Source: Glebionis coronaria (Eukaryota; Streptophyta; Magnoliopsida; Asterales; Asteraceae). Taken from it: a DNA stretch of 64,000 nt. Within the stretch, counting starts at the first letter, position 1; each line of letters begins with the position of its first letter. Below the pieces are notes generated by a model. The model did no database searches. It worked only from the letters and a program-made list of their open reading frames with translations, and was not told the origin of the DNA. The translations under genes were made by a program, and so were the position numbers. The stretch lies in assembly GCA_025667525.1 (NCBI GenBank), contig CM046877.1, positions 260,497,706 to 260,561,705 on the forward strand. Reading direction: 5' to 3'. Shown one piece after another: positions 37,772 to 48,813 of the stretch.

Positions 37772-40566
37772 CGGAACTTTTCGAAATCATACACTACAGC
37801 TAAAAGCTCTTTTTCGGTAGTGGTATAATGCAATTAAGCCCCCGTCGTTGTCTTGCTAGCGTAATGGATTGGTTGGAAGTGTTTGTTCACTCTTTGGCCC
37901 AAAACCGCTCCAATAGCAAAGTCGCTAGCATCACACATCAACTCAAAAGGTAGTTCCCAATTAGGGGTACCCAAGACCGGTGCCTTAGTTAGCATATCCT
38001 TAAGAAGATTGAAGGATTCAAGACACTCTTTGGAAAAGATGAAAGGAGTATCTTTTTCCAAGAGGTGGGTCATCGGGCGAGCGATTTTAGAAAAATCTTG
38101 GATGAATCGACGATAGAAGCCCGCATGACCAAGAAAACTTCTCACACCCTTCACGGTTGAAGGTGGAGGCAATTTTGCAATAACATCGACTTTAGCACGG
38201 TCAACTTCAAGACCGGCTTTGGAGATTTTGTGTCCAAGCACAATGCCTTCTTTTACCATGAAATGGCATTTTTCCCAATTTAGAACAGGGCGAGTGTCTT
38301 CACACCGCTTAAGCATACGTTCTAAATTGGCAAGGCAAGCAGAGAAAGAATCACCATAAACCAAGAAATCATCCATGAAGACTTCCATAGTTTCTTCAAC
38401 CATGTCATGGAAGATAGCCATCATACACCTTTCAAATGTCCCAGGAGCATTGCATAAGCCGAAAGGCATTCTTTTATAAGAAAATGTTCCGTAAGGACAA
38501 GTGAATGTGGTTTTCTCTTGGTCTTTGGGATCGATGGGAATTTGAAAATACCCGGAGAAACCGTCTAAAAAGCAGTAATAGTCATTACCCGCTAGACGTT
38601 CAAGCATTTGGTCCATGAAAGGAAGGGGAAAATGATCCTTTCTCGTAGCATCATTGAGTTTGCGATAGTCTTTACAAACTCTCCACCCTGTAACGAGACG
38701 AGTAGGAATCAACTCGTTGTTTTCATTGGGCACAACGGTCATTCCGCCTTTCTTAGGCACACAATGGACGGGACTAACCCATGGTGAATCAGAGATAGGA
38801 TAGATCATTCCCGCATCAAGAAGTTTGATAACCTCTTTTTTGATTACGTCATGGATCTTAGGATTCACCCTTCTTTGGCTTTGAATAGTGGGTTTAAAGT
38901 CGTCCTCCATGAGAATTTTATGTGTGCAAAAGTGAGGATCAATTCCACGAATATCGGAGATTTTCCAAGCAATCGATTTCTTATGATTCTTCAGCACGGT
39001 GATAAGTCGGGATTTTTCTTCATCTTTCAGGTCCTTTGCGATGATGACCGGTAACTTCTTGTTGTCTTCAAGGAAAACGTACTCGAGATGAGACGGAAGA
39101 TCCTTAAGATCTAAATCCGGAGGATTTTTGATGGACGGCGTAGTCAACTTCGGATCATCGGTAGAGATAGCTTTAGGAGACTGTGGAGAAATATGGTCCT
39201 CATTGAGAAGTTTCTCAATGGTACGAATGTCTTCATCCCAATTGGAGGGAGAATCGTCATATTGCAAATCCACATCTCCCAGAGTTGCTTCAAATTCTTT
39301 CAAGAGGAAGTCACTTTCTCCAAATGGAGTTAATGACGGTGCGATTGAGGCAACGGTCTCAACATTGGGTAGAGAAGAAAGATTACTTTTGCAAGCATCA
39401 TAAAAGTGTTCTTCACAAGCCTCATCGAGAACATCAATAGCATTAACACTCTTATATAAATAAGGTTGCTTAGAAATCTTACCCATGTTGAAGATAATTT
39501 TATCGTCACCAACTCTCATGATTAATTCGCCAGCGGCTACATCAATGAGAGTGCGACCGGTCCTCAAGATAGGACGTCCAACGATTAATGGATCACGGGG
39601 GTCCATCTCGTAGGCAACGACAACAAAATCCGCCGGAAAGGTGAATTTGTCGACACCAACGAAGACGTCTTCGGCTATCCCCACCGGATAAGCAACCGTA
39701 CTGTTAGCTAATTCCAAACTCATTCGTGTGGGGACTAGCTCGGGGAGAGATAATTGCTTCCAAACACTTAATGACATTAAGTTAATACTAGCACCTAGAT
39801 CGGCTAGGGCCATGCAATTCTCTACTCCCGGGAAGTTGCAAGGAATCAAGAAACGACCTGGATCACCAAGTTTGGTTGGTAATTTCCTTAAGAGCACTGC
39901 GGAGCAATTCTCATTAAGTTGGGTCTGAGCAATATCGAGAAGTTTCTCCTTATCACTGAGAAGATCTTTAAACAATTTAGCATATTTGGGCATGTGAGCC
40001 AGAGCCTCAGCAAAGGAGATATTGAAATTCAGTTGTTTAAACATCTTGAGAAAGTTAGAAACCTGAATATCATCCTTGTTCTTCAATTTCTCTTTCCTCA
40101 ACCTTGAAGGATAAGGTATATTGGGTTGAGATGAAGGCTTTGGAATGGAATTCTCACTCACATCCTTGGGTGGTGGAGGGGTAGAAGTAGAAGGTGGTGG
40201 AATGGAAGAAGTAGAAGTTGAAGGAATAGAAGATGGAGGATTCGGAGAAGGAGACTCGTTATCCTTTGTCACAATCACCAGTGTAGGTGTAGGAAGCTCG
40301 GGTTCCTTTAAACCTTTTCCACTGCGAGTGGTGATTGCTTTCATCTCCCCTCTTGGATTAGCAACGGTGTTACTCGGAAGAGAACCCGATACAGAGGCTT
40401 GATTACTTGGGAAGAAACTATCCATCATGTTCCTTAAGTCATTCATTTGACTTGCCAAAGTGTTTCGCATATCAGCTCGAAGATCATTCCCTTGCTTCAC
40501 CATATCTACTTTCATGTTGGCCATTTCCCGCTGAAGATTTTGCACTATCGCATCATTAGTCCTCAT
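37772..40566 (-). pseudogene. pol: RT8 pol: protease, RT, start of RNase H
   Basis: An open frame of 910 codons to the stop TAA at 37834-37836, then a few more codons to the frameshift. Residue 1 here is just the first Met after the gag stop. A coiled region (1-50) and a Pro/Ser-rich linker (85-150) precede the aspartic protease with DLGAS at 256-260. The RT spans about 585-770, with the YPISDSPWVSPV block at 589-600, PFGLCNAPGTF at 701-711 and the catalytic FMDDF at 730-734. RNase H starts at CDASDFAIGAVL (878-889). Sequence and order match the Athila lineage. All RT catalytic aspartates remain, so decay is recent; the TAA replaces a sense codon inside RNase H. Confidence 0.92.
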
Positions 40567-41784
40567 GTAGGTTTCAACCTCGTGATTAAATGCGGCAGGT
40601 TGGGTTGTAGAAAGAGTATTGTAGGCAGGTGGTTAATAAGCAGGTTGTTGGTAAACTTGGTTGTTTCTTTGAGGTGGATATGGGTTTCTTTGGTTTTGAT
40701 ATTGATTTGGAGCACGTGGTTGGTTTTGATTGTTGTGATTAAGGTTGTTTGGGTATTGAGGGGGAAAACCGGGCGGTGAAAGAAAGTTGTTTGAGCGATA
40801 GCTGAGCAAATTGCGGTCACCTTGAGGACGTGCTTGATAGCCTCCTGGAGAATAGGTACCGTTGGCGGCATACACATTTTCCGGATTGTCGTGAGTCGAA
40901 GGACAATCGGTGTATGAGTGAGATCCCCCGCATATATCACATGATTGAGTCAAAGCACTAGCTAGGGCAGTGATAGCTTTGGTATTATTGGTGGCTTGGA
41001 GAGCAAGTGATTCAACAAGAGAAGTAAGCTTATCGATTCTCTTGTCGCTCTCATTAGTGCTAGCACTAGCCACGTTGGTCCGAACACTCTTGGTTTGCAC
41101 TCTAGACTTGTTCTCAATAATATCCCAAGCGACATTAGCAGACTTAACCAAACGATTACCCCCCGAGGCACTATTTAGTGAATCTTGGTCATTCATGCTT
41201 AAACCATTGTAAAAACTATTAATTTGATGTACTTTTGTTAAACCATGTTGTGGACACTTTCGTAAAAGTTCTTTAAAACGGTCCCAAGATTCACTAAATG
41301 TCTCACCGTACTTTTGTTCAAAAGTAATGATTTCATTCCGCAAAGCGGTAGTACGTGAGGGTGGGAAAAAGTAGTTGATGGATTTGGTCTCTAAATCTGT
41401 CTACGTAAGAATACTCTGCAAGCGAATTACCTCTTGTGAAACCTCATTATACTTAACCGTATTAGTGAGTTGAAGAAACCTCTTAATATGGTCATGAGGA
41501 TCATCAATTGAACGCCCCAAGAATGGTTGAGCAGAGACCATTTGAATGAATCCGGATTTGAGCTCAAAGTTGTTGGCTCCAATTGCGGGTATGACAATAG
41601 CATCGTTGTTGCCCTCTACATGTGCTTGCAAAAGTTCGATCATTGGACGATTGTCCGGTAGAGGTTCATTGGTGTCATTATTCATGTTGGGTTGAGGTGG
41701 ATTATTATTATTGTTGTGTACACCGGCCATGTCTAAGTTATCGAGGGTCTCGGGCTCGGGATAAGACGTTGATCGAGTGCGCAT
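40567..41784 (-). pseudogene. gag: RT8 gag, two stops and an internal deletion
   Basis: It starts MRTRSTSYPEPETLDNLDM at 41784 and stays in one frame with pol. It has a TAG at 41401-41403 where relatives have Trp (the intact RT11 gag reads SILTWGDL there), and just before it about 25-30 residues present in RT11 gag are missing. The remainder (from 41343) has the FYNGL and NSASGGN blocks, a zinc knuckle CDICGGSHSYTDC (CX2CX3HX4C) and an Asn/Gln-rich tail. A TAA at 40633-40635 cuts it again. Gag forms the particle shell and binds RNA; this copy cannot. Confidence 0.9.
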
Positions 41785-41970
41785 ACACCTGCAAAAGAAA
41801 TAACAAAGCAGAAATATTTTTGGTTTTTTATGTTTTTTAATTTTTTTGTATTTAAATTTTATATTTTTAGGCTTTTTGAAAATTTTAAAGCAAGGAAAAT
41901 AACGTTCAAAGATGAACGGATCCCAAAATCTAACGCGTCTCTCGCTAAAAACCGTTAATCTTAACGAAAA
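41785..41970 (-). other. RT8 untranslated leader
   Basis: About 190 bases between primer site and gag start, A/T-rich on the gag side. I see no ORF or structure worth naming. Confidence 0.6.
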
Positions 41971-41988
41971 GAGCCGGCAACGGCGCCA
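41971..41988 (-). other. RT8 primer binding site (tRNA-Asp)
   Basis: The minus strand reads TGGCGCCGTTGCCGGCTC, matching the 3' end of plant tRNA-Asp over the first 15 bases. This primer choice is usual for Athila-type elements. Confidence 0.9.
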
Positions 41989-41990
41989 TT

Positions 41991-43472
41991 TAATACAAGG
42001 CTTTTACACCAAGTATAAAATATTATCGTCCAATCTCTTCGAATTGATTATTGGTAGAAAGTGAGACTCAGTTGTTCTTGGTGGATAAAGAAATGGTTTG
42101 ATTTGATTATCTATTTTTAAACTAGAAGCGAATAATTGTCGTTGAGTAATGATTAAAGCTTTCAAAAATTAAACTAAAAGTTATTTAGATAAACACTTAA
42201 AACATAAAACTTAAAAACATGTTCTATCGGAATGTATCAAAATGAAAGCCATCGGAATAATCAAATGTAAAGCTGTCAGAATGTTCATCTGAATACCCAT
42301 CGGAATGCAACAATATCAATTCTATCGCAATGTAAAGTCTGTCGGAATGTCCTAGATCACAAAACAATAAACACCTTTGTTGCAATGTGCTCCGTCGGAA
42401 TACAAGCTATAAAAATTGGGCAGAGTTTCGACTTAACAAGACCTTAAGTCCCGTCGGAATGTGCGATCGCAATGAGCGATCGCAATCCAGATCGGAATAA
42501 GGGGGAAGTTACCAAGTGATCGCAAAGTAGAACCACAATGGGTTATTGCGATCAAAACAAGCAGCCGTCAGAATGTGTAGAATCCCTAAATATTGCGATG
42601 GAATACAAAAGTAATCCGAGATTAAATCTATTAAGAAATCCGATAACCAATAAGCTAAAACATGAAATAAGCCAATAAGCTAAAAGTGCTTATAGCCTAA
42701 GCCGTATGAAACTTATGTAGTGATAAAAAGATTAACCTTTTAATCACTTAAACATCAAACAAAATCAATCCGTATGGAATATGATTTTCGGATCAAAACC
42801 AAAAGTAAATCAAAAATTGTGGAAAGAGATTAAAAAACACAAACTTAAACTTAAACTTTTGATTAAAGAAACTCAAATACAAAGATTAATGAAAGCTTAA
42901 ACTTGAAAGATTAGAGAAAGTAAAGATGAAAAAGTTAGTGAGAGAAAGTTTGGAACTTTCTCTCTCTAAAAACTAGAAAGAAAAATGAAAAGCTTAAAAC
43001 TAGCTAACCCCCCTCCTAATGTGATTAGGAGGGTATTTATAGGGAAATGGGAAGTGCATGTGTGGTGTGCTTCCTTCTTTCTTTTCTTCTCGACTCGATT
43101 TAATTCTTTGTCTTTTCTCGATGTCGTCTCGGGATTTGAACTTGTCTTAATAATTTTCTTCTATAATTTAGACTTGAGTTCTTCGACTTCATTAAACTTT
43201 CGTCTTTAGACTTTTTCTTCGATAAATATTCAGAATAGGTCTTGGACATCCGTTCTTTAAGCACTCTTGATCTTTTGACTTCGTCTTTTCTCGTTTTCTT
43301 CGATAAAAGCCCGTGAAAGCCCATGTTTTCTTCCTTTTGCATCTTTTGGTCCTAAAACACAATAAAAACACAAACCACGCATAATTCCGACTTTTACGAC
43401 ATAAAATACACGTTTTGGTCTTGTTTTTATTGGAAATAAGTGGTAAAAGGATAAGTGTTTTCACACTTATTA
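41991..43472 (-). repeat. RT8 5' LTR
   Basis: 1482 bp. It has the same promoter inverted repeat (43011-43033) beside the TATA-like box and the CATTSCGAY cluster (42227-42600). Relative to the 3' LTR one block of about 137 bases (equivalent to roughly 33182-33318) is missing at 42615. Confidence 0.9.
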
Positions 43473-45211
43473 GTTTCTCATCTTGTCGTTTCATATTTAT
43501 TTTTGAGAATTAAGAAAGCCCAATTTCTTGGATTTCTCATAAATGATTATGAACTAAATTGCGTTAATTCAAAAAGAAAGCATATACTTGTCAAGGTATA
43601 TATTTTTGGAATTTACGTTATCTTCGATGATAATACGAATTATCACTTGAATATAACCCGCAATTTTAAAGAAAGACTTAAGAAGACGTATGATATGCTT
43701 GGCTATTATATAAGACAAATTATTGCATATCAAATTATGATACGATTATGGATGAGTCATATCTTCATGAATCTGTTGTAAACTTTGAAATTTTATTTTA
43801 TAGTTGGATTTATTATCCTCAAATATAAATGATAATCAACATATTAAGTTTCCCCTACACCCTTCCAAACAAACCCAAAAGATATACCTTGTGTTCAATA
43901 AGCATTTAAATGTATCCATATACATATGTGACAAATGTTTTCTGATATGAGTGTACCTTGGATTCTGAATTATTTCTATTATTTCTCCTAATTCTAAACA
44001 CTAAAAAGTATTTGACGAAGAATTGACGATAACGTGGCTGCAATCCTGCAATTACAAATTGTCAATAAGAAGTATTACCCTTAAGAAGACTTGATGACTA
44101 GTTATTTTTTAATATCCAAGGAAGAAAAGATGCTATTAGTATCACCCGTTGGATAAAAAGAGCCAATTCAGTTTCCTATCGTATTTGAAATAATAAAATG
44201 AAGCTTTCTATAAAAAGATAACACTTTGTCAGTTATCGTGATAAATTCTATATACTCGACCTATAGAGATAAAAGGAGTACATAAGATCGCTTGATTAAA
44301 TTTCAAATATTTCTTATCGAGAGGATGAAAGAAGAACTCCGCTATCTAATGATAAAGGAATTAACATCGAGACATACACGAGGAAATTTCAAAAGTTAGT
44401 AGAGTTAGATCCTATTCCATAAAACGATAAATGCTTTTACCAAAAAAATGTATCATGGAATTATGTCATGGAATTTCATCTGAAATTCTATTCAGAAGAC
44501 TCCATAAGAAGATTTTTTGTTAGAAAAGTTTATTAAGGAATTCTATCGAAGATTTTGAAGAAAGATTGCCACTTCTAAAAATCCCAAATTATTGGAAGAA
44601 GTCATTAACATATCCCAAATGTTGATGAACAAGGTAATTAAGCACATTCCTATGCAAAAATCAGAAAAATCTCAAGCATAAATTCAACAAGGAAATAAAG
44701 TCCGTAAATTATAATGAACAAGAAACTACCATAACTGGAATTACTAATCCAATCTACGGTGAATATGATGGAAATCTTATTCTATGAAGAAAATGCACTC
44801 TGCATCACACATGACTTTGCACCATCTGGTGTCGGATTTTCAAGATAGTATGTCGTTGGATTAAGAAATTTAAGGGAATGATAAATATGTCAAATGCTAG
44901 AATATTTGTCTATACTCGTATTATGTCGGAAATTTCTAAGTCAATGATTTACATTCTATTTATTTTATTGAATTAGGACGCTTCCTCAGTCAAATGAATA
45001 AATTTAAATCACCAAATTTATAATTTCTTCTTTGCATAAAGTTGGACGCATCTTTATGTTAGTGAGAATTTATAAATGGACTTAAAGAGATTAGATATAA
45101 GACAAGTGTAGATTTAATAAAACCTTATAATTCTATGTGAGAAATTACGTGTATTACTATATTAGAAAAGTACGTGAATGTTCGTCTTAGATTTAGAAGT
45201 TGGAATGTGAA
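43473..45211 (+). pseudogene. gag: RT3 interior, duplication unit 2 continued
   Basis: It continues unit 2 after RT8. Up to about 43966 it parallels 15466-15948; 43967-44753 is RT3 sequence deleted from unit 1; 44754-45211 parallels 31454-31911. A fragment near 44357-44390 translates as TYTRKFQKLVELDP, like the conserved Y-x-R-x-F-x-x-L stretch of Gypsy gag, with stops around it. It is interrupted at 45211 by RT9. Confidence 0.5.
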
Positions 45212-45711
45212 TGTTGATCCCAAACTTAGATCGATTTAGCTTTGTGTTAACGAGATTAAATCAAGATTAACACGTAGAGAAACTTTGTGTTTATGAAAAA
45301 CGATCCAAGTGTTATGCGGAATTTAATACTTCGAGTAAGAACACACAAACACAATAAACCAAAATTTCACTTCATTGATAAACGAACTCGAGTACAATGA
45401 AAGCAAAACGTATATCGAACATTAACCTAGAGGCCTCCTTTTATAGATGAAGGATCCTTGTACAAAAGTCTACGTATCAACTATTTTAGGTAAAGATAAA
45501 GATAAATATAGAAAATACAATATTGAACATATCTTTACTAAACTATCCAAACCGTGTAGACTAAGTCTTCCATCAATGGTTGACTTTCTTCTTTGTCAGC
45601 GCTCCAATTACACTTGTCAGCGTTCATCTGTCAGCGCCCAAATATCTCTTGTCAGCGTCCAAAAGTCTTCTTATCATCGTCCCTGTAACTTAGCTATTTT
45701 TCGTTCCAACA
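45212..45711 (-). repeat. RT9 3' LTR
   Basis: 500 bp. The minus strand runs TGTTGGAACG to GGGATCAACA. TATA-like CTATAAAAGG is the complement of about 45435-45444. Five TGTCAGCG-type motifs lie at 45594-45690 in the U3, and a polypurine tract (AGTTTAGAGGAGGAT) adjoins its 5' edge. Confidence 0.85.
45594..45690. repeat. TGTCAGCG motif cluster, RT9 LTR
   Basis: TTGTCAGCGCTCC, TTGTCAGCGTTC, TGTCAGCGCCC, TTGTCAGCGTCC and a decayed TTATCATCGTCC occur at about 18-24 bp spacing. They are in the U3, upstream of the TATA-like box in the direction of transcription. Confidence 0.8.
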
Positions 45712-45789
45712 ATCCTCCTCTAAACTTGATGTTTACTCTAGGAATCAAGTTTCAAAATAAAAACAAAATACAAGGAGGATTCTTACAAA

Positions 45790-48700
45790 CTAATCTTCTT
45801 TCTTAATCATGGAATAAACAAATCTAAGTAAATTCCTGCTAATGTCACTGGTGTAATCAAGTTCCAAAGGTGTAGTCATCATCAACTTCAAAACCTCTTG
45901 TGGCATAGGATAAGCAGTATCAACCAAGAGATATTCTGAAAATTTAGATGGTGCAAAGATCATACACACCCACAGCTGAATAAATACGCCAAGTCAGCCC
46001 ACTGATATCATCCTGATCTTTCCAAGTTAGATCAGCATCATTTGGCTCAAACATTCTCTTGAATGTAGACCAAATCTTTATTCCATTGACTGAGGTGGGT
46101 TCCTCAGCCTCATACTTGGTCCTCATCAACTTCCATAAGTCAACCAAGTCTTCTCTATCAAAGCATGCAAACATAGAAATGAGAGAAACAAAAGTGTGTA
46201 CCTTATCACCAGCCCTGGTGATCACCCAAAAACCACTTGCATCTTCATCATAGTTCACAATAGGGTTCTTGAAGTCCATATGCAACAATTCTAATATATC
46301 AGATGCCTCCACTTTAGAAAGCTTCATCATCTTCCTCAAAGCAGCCTCACTAGGAGTATATGGATCAAGGTTAGGAAAAACAACCTGCAAACCTTTCTTC
46401 ACAGGTCTAGGAACTATGGTTGTTTTCCTCTTAAGTCTCATTTGTTCCCTTATTTCCTCTTGCCTCTCTTTGGAAAGTATACCAAAGGTTCTGTCCTTGC
46501 ACAATGAATCCCAAATAAGATAAGCATACCATTCCAATTGATCAAAGGTGAGAGATTTAATCTTTGCATAAGTCCATCCCAACCCATAATTCCTTAAGCA
46601 CATATAATACACCTCTCTCCTTACATTCTTGCTTTCCATCTTACTTTTGACAGCTTTATTCTTCTCCCATATCCTTATATCATCTTGCAACTTCAACAGC
46701 CCTTCAAGGCACCAAATCTTCTCTGATATGGAAACATTTGGATCACACAACACCTCTCCTTCATATTTGAAGAAAATCTCAGAGATCTTAGGAATAGTAA
46801 AATCAAACTTTAATTTCACCTCCATAAGCTTTTCCTGACCCAACTCCTCTCCATATTCCAATATTTCATGCTCTTCAAGTATCATCACACTTGATTCAGA
46901 TCTCTCTTCATCATCACTTCCTTCCCCTCACTTTTAGAAGTAGTCACAATATGTGACTCAATAGCAGACTTCATATTCTCCTTTTCCATACGCTTTGCGG
47001 CCAAAATTGAATCAAAATGAATCTGGGCTGCATTCTTGGGTACCTCTACTTCTACCATAACACCTTTACCCTTATCTGATGCATCAATAGTTGGTAAAGA
47101 AGTAGATACCTGTGGAACCACATCTTTGATGATGGCTGATGAATGGGATACACCAACCACACCTGTAAACTTGTCAGCGCCCAAAACCTGTGTGTCAGCG
47201 CTTGCTTTACTCTATCAGTGTCAGATTTGTTCTTGTCAGCGTCGGATTTGTTCTTATCAACAGCTGACTATGTGACTTGATTCATCATGTCTACAAATGA
47301 AATCTTTGTAGGAGTAATTAAAGAAGTATCAAAACCTGGTTCATCCTTCAAACTTGTAAGTGATTCAGCTATATCCAAACTAGCTCTTAAAGTAGCACCC
47401 TCATATGATCCTTTCTCATGGGAGTCCTTGTCACTTGCATCATCCTCCCCTTTGTAAGAATCCTCCCCCGAAGAAAGGACTCTGGCTTTCCTTCTCCTTG
47501 TATTGGCAGCCTCCAAAGTAACAATCCTCTCCCTCCATTCCTTGAGTTCAAGGCCCTGTGTATTAACAACCTGTATAAGGTCTGCATTTTGCTTTTGCAA
47601 GATTATACAGACCATCGTGATTTCCAAAGCAGATAATGGTTCCAGACTACCTTCATCTAATGTGGGAAGTTGTCCTTCCAAAATAGAATCATAAGGCATG
47701 GGTGTGGTCTGAATGATGTTGGAACTGTCATGACCTGCATCTAAGCCAGTGTCACTAGTTCCAGCCCCACCCATATTACCAACCACACTTGTGGTGGTGG
47801 TTCTCTCTGCTACATGGCTAGGACCACTAGAGGAGAACACTCTAGTGGTCTTTTGGAATTTTTCCAACCTATCATGGGGTTCAGAAGAGGAAAAATTAAG
47901 GGGTGTTTGGGGTTGTGGTTGAATGATGTAAGTGTCAAGGTTGTGAGTGTCAGCGTCGATGTCAGCGTTGGGAATAGAAGTGTCGACGTGTAGTGAAGGA
48001 GGGTCAAGGTGCATGTCTTGGGGTGAAGGTGGGTGTTCAGGCATAGGGTCATCGGCATGTAGAGGTGGTGGCGGTGGTGGTAATGCAGCTGCCTGAATAA
48101 CAGCACGCATGGCTGGGGTAATGGGTAAGGCTCTATAGGGGGTGGAATTCATATTGATAAAAATTGTTTTCTTTTGGTCAGGAACCTTGTAAAAGTGATC
48201 ATGGTCCCTACGACAATAGCCTTGGAGTTCAAAACCATTTGTAAAAATCTAGGGTACGCAAGAGTCATCTTGGTACCCTTGTTTCGCAACATGCCATCAA
48301 AAATCATTTTGGAAAAATTGTAATTTTGGCCTCTTTCAATACACACAATGGCACTCCCGATGGATCGGTTGATTTCATTAAAGAAGGAGCATTTGGGACT
48401 CAAACATTAAAGGATGACATGTATAAGGAACTTCCAGTTGGGGGGGGGGGGAATTGTTGTTTGGTATATTTATTTAATTTCCCAGAAGGGGGCAAATCAT
48501 ACCCCAACTCACGAAGTCCTAACTCAAGCTCTGGCACAGGGAGGGTTGTTATACAACCAGCATCATTAAGATGCAAAGCTTGGTGAACCAAAGCTTCTGT
48601 AACAACCCATTCAGTACCATGCACAGTAGCATATAATGTAATCACTCCATTAATTGTTTTGGAACGAACAGTGTTCCAAAACTGCTTAATGTGTGTGATG

Positions 48701-48813
48701 GGAACCAGTGGAGTGTGTGAAAGTGCATACCTCAAAGGAGAAGCATTGAGATAGGCAATCATGTCAGTATATTGAGGATGATGATCATTATCCGCCACCA
48801 AATATGCCACCAT
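45790..48813 (-). pseudogene. RT9 extra ORF (env-like position), broken
   Basis: A protein of about 900-1000 residues can be followed through pieces 48813-48400, 48403-48149, 48152-47268, 47184-46885, 46888-45944 and a tail 45943-45790 ending MIKKED. Its N-terminus has a QFWNTV block and a LELGLRELGYDLP block, followed by a Pro/Ser-rich middle and a conserved C-terminal part (YYMCLRNYGLGWTYAKIKSLTF, FDREDLVDLWKLM, FEPNDADLTWKD). I recognise this family as the ORF downstream of pol in daisy-family Copia elements; its role is unknown. I see no signal peptide or membrane segment, so env-like refers to position only. Breaks include a run of 12 C with a frameshift near 48440, a stop just after it, a shift near 48205 and a shift near 45945. 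Confidence 0.75.
47165..47268. repeat. TGTCAGCG motif cluster within the RT9 3' ORF
   Basis: Five motifs (TTGTCAGCGCCC, GTGTCAGCGCTT, TATCAGTGTCAG, TTGTCAGCGTCGG, TTATCAACAGC) lie between two coding pieces at the point where the frame is interrupted. Another pair is inside the coding stretch near 47948. Confidence 0.75.

Larger units (their letters stand above)
32562..43472 (-). mobile_element. RT8: full-length Athila-type Gypsy element
   Basis: LTRs 32562-34180 and 41991-43472 flank gag-pol. The perfect target duplication GTTTC (32557-32561, 43473-43477) is confirmed by the uninterrupted site in the sister copy at about 15465. The primer site is of tRNA-Asp type and the RT/integrase sequence is of Athila type. 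The element termini read TAATA...TATTA rather than TG...CA. The 5' LTR is shorter by about 137 bases because of one deletion near 42615. A 2-kb space after integrase, where Athila elements can carry an env-like ORF, holds no frame. gag-pol has three in-frame stops and one frameshift, so the element is inactive. Confidence 0.93.

Noticed and set aside
45944..46888. A 314-codon ORF as an intact host gene
   Set aside because: It is collinear with the other pieces of the RT9 extra ORF, and its family text continues past the stop in another frame to 45790.
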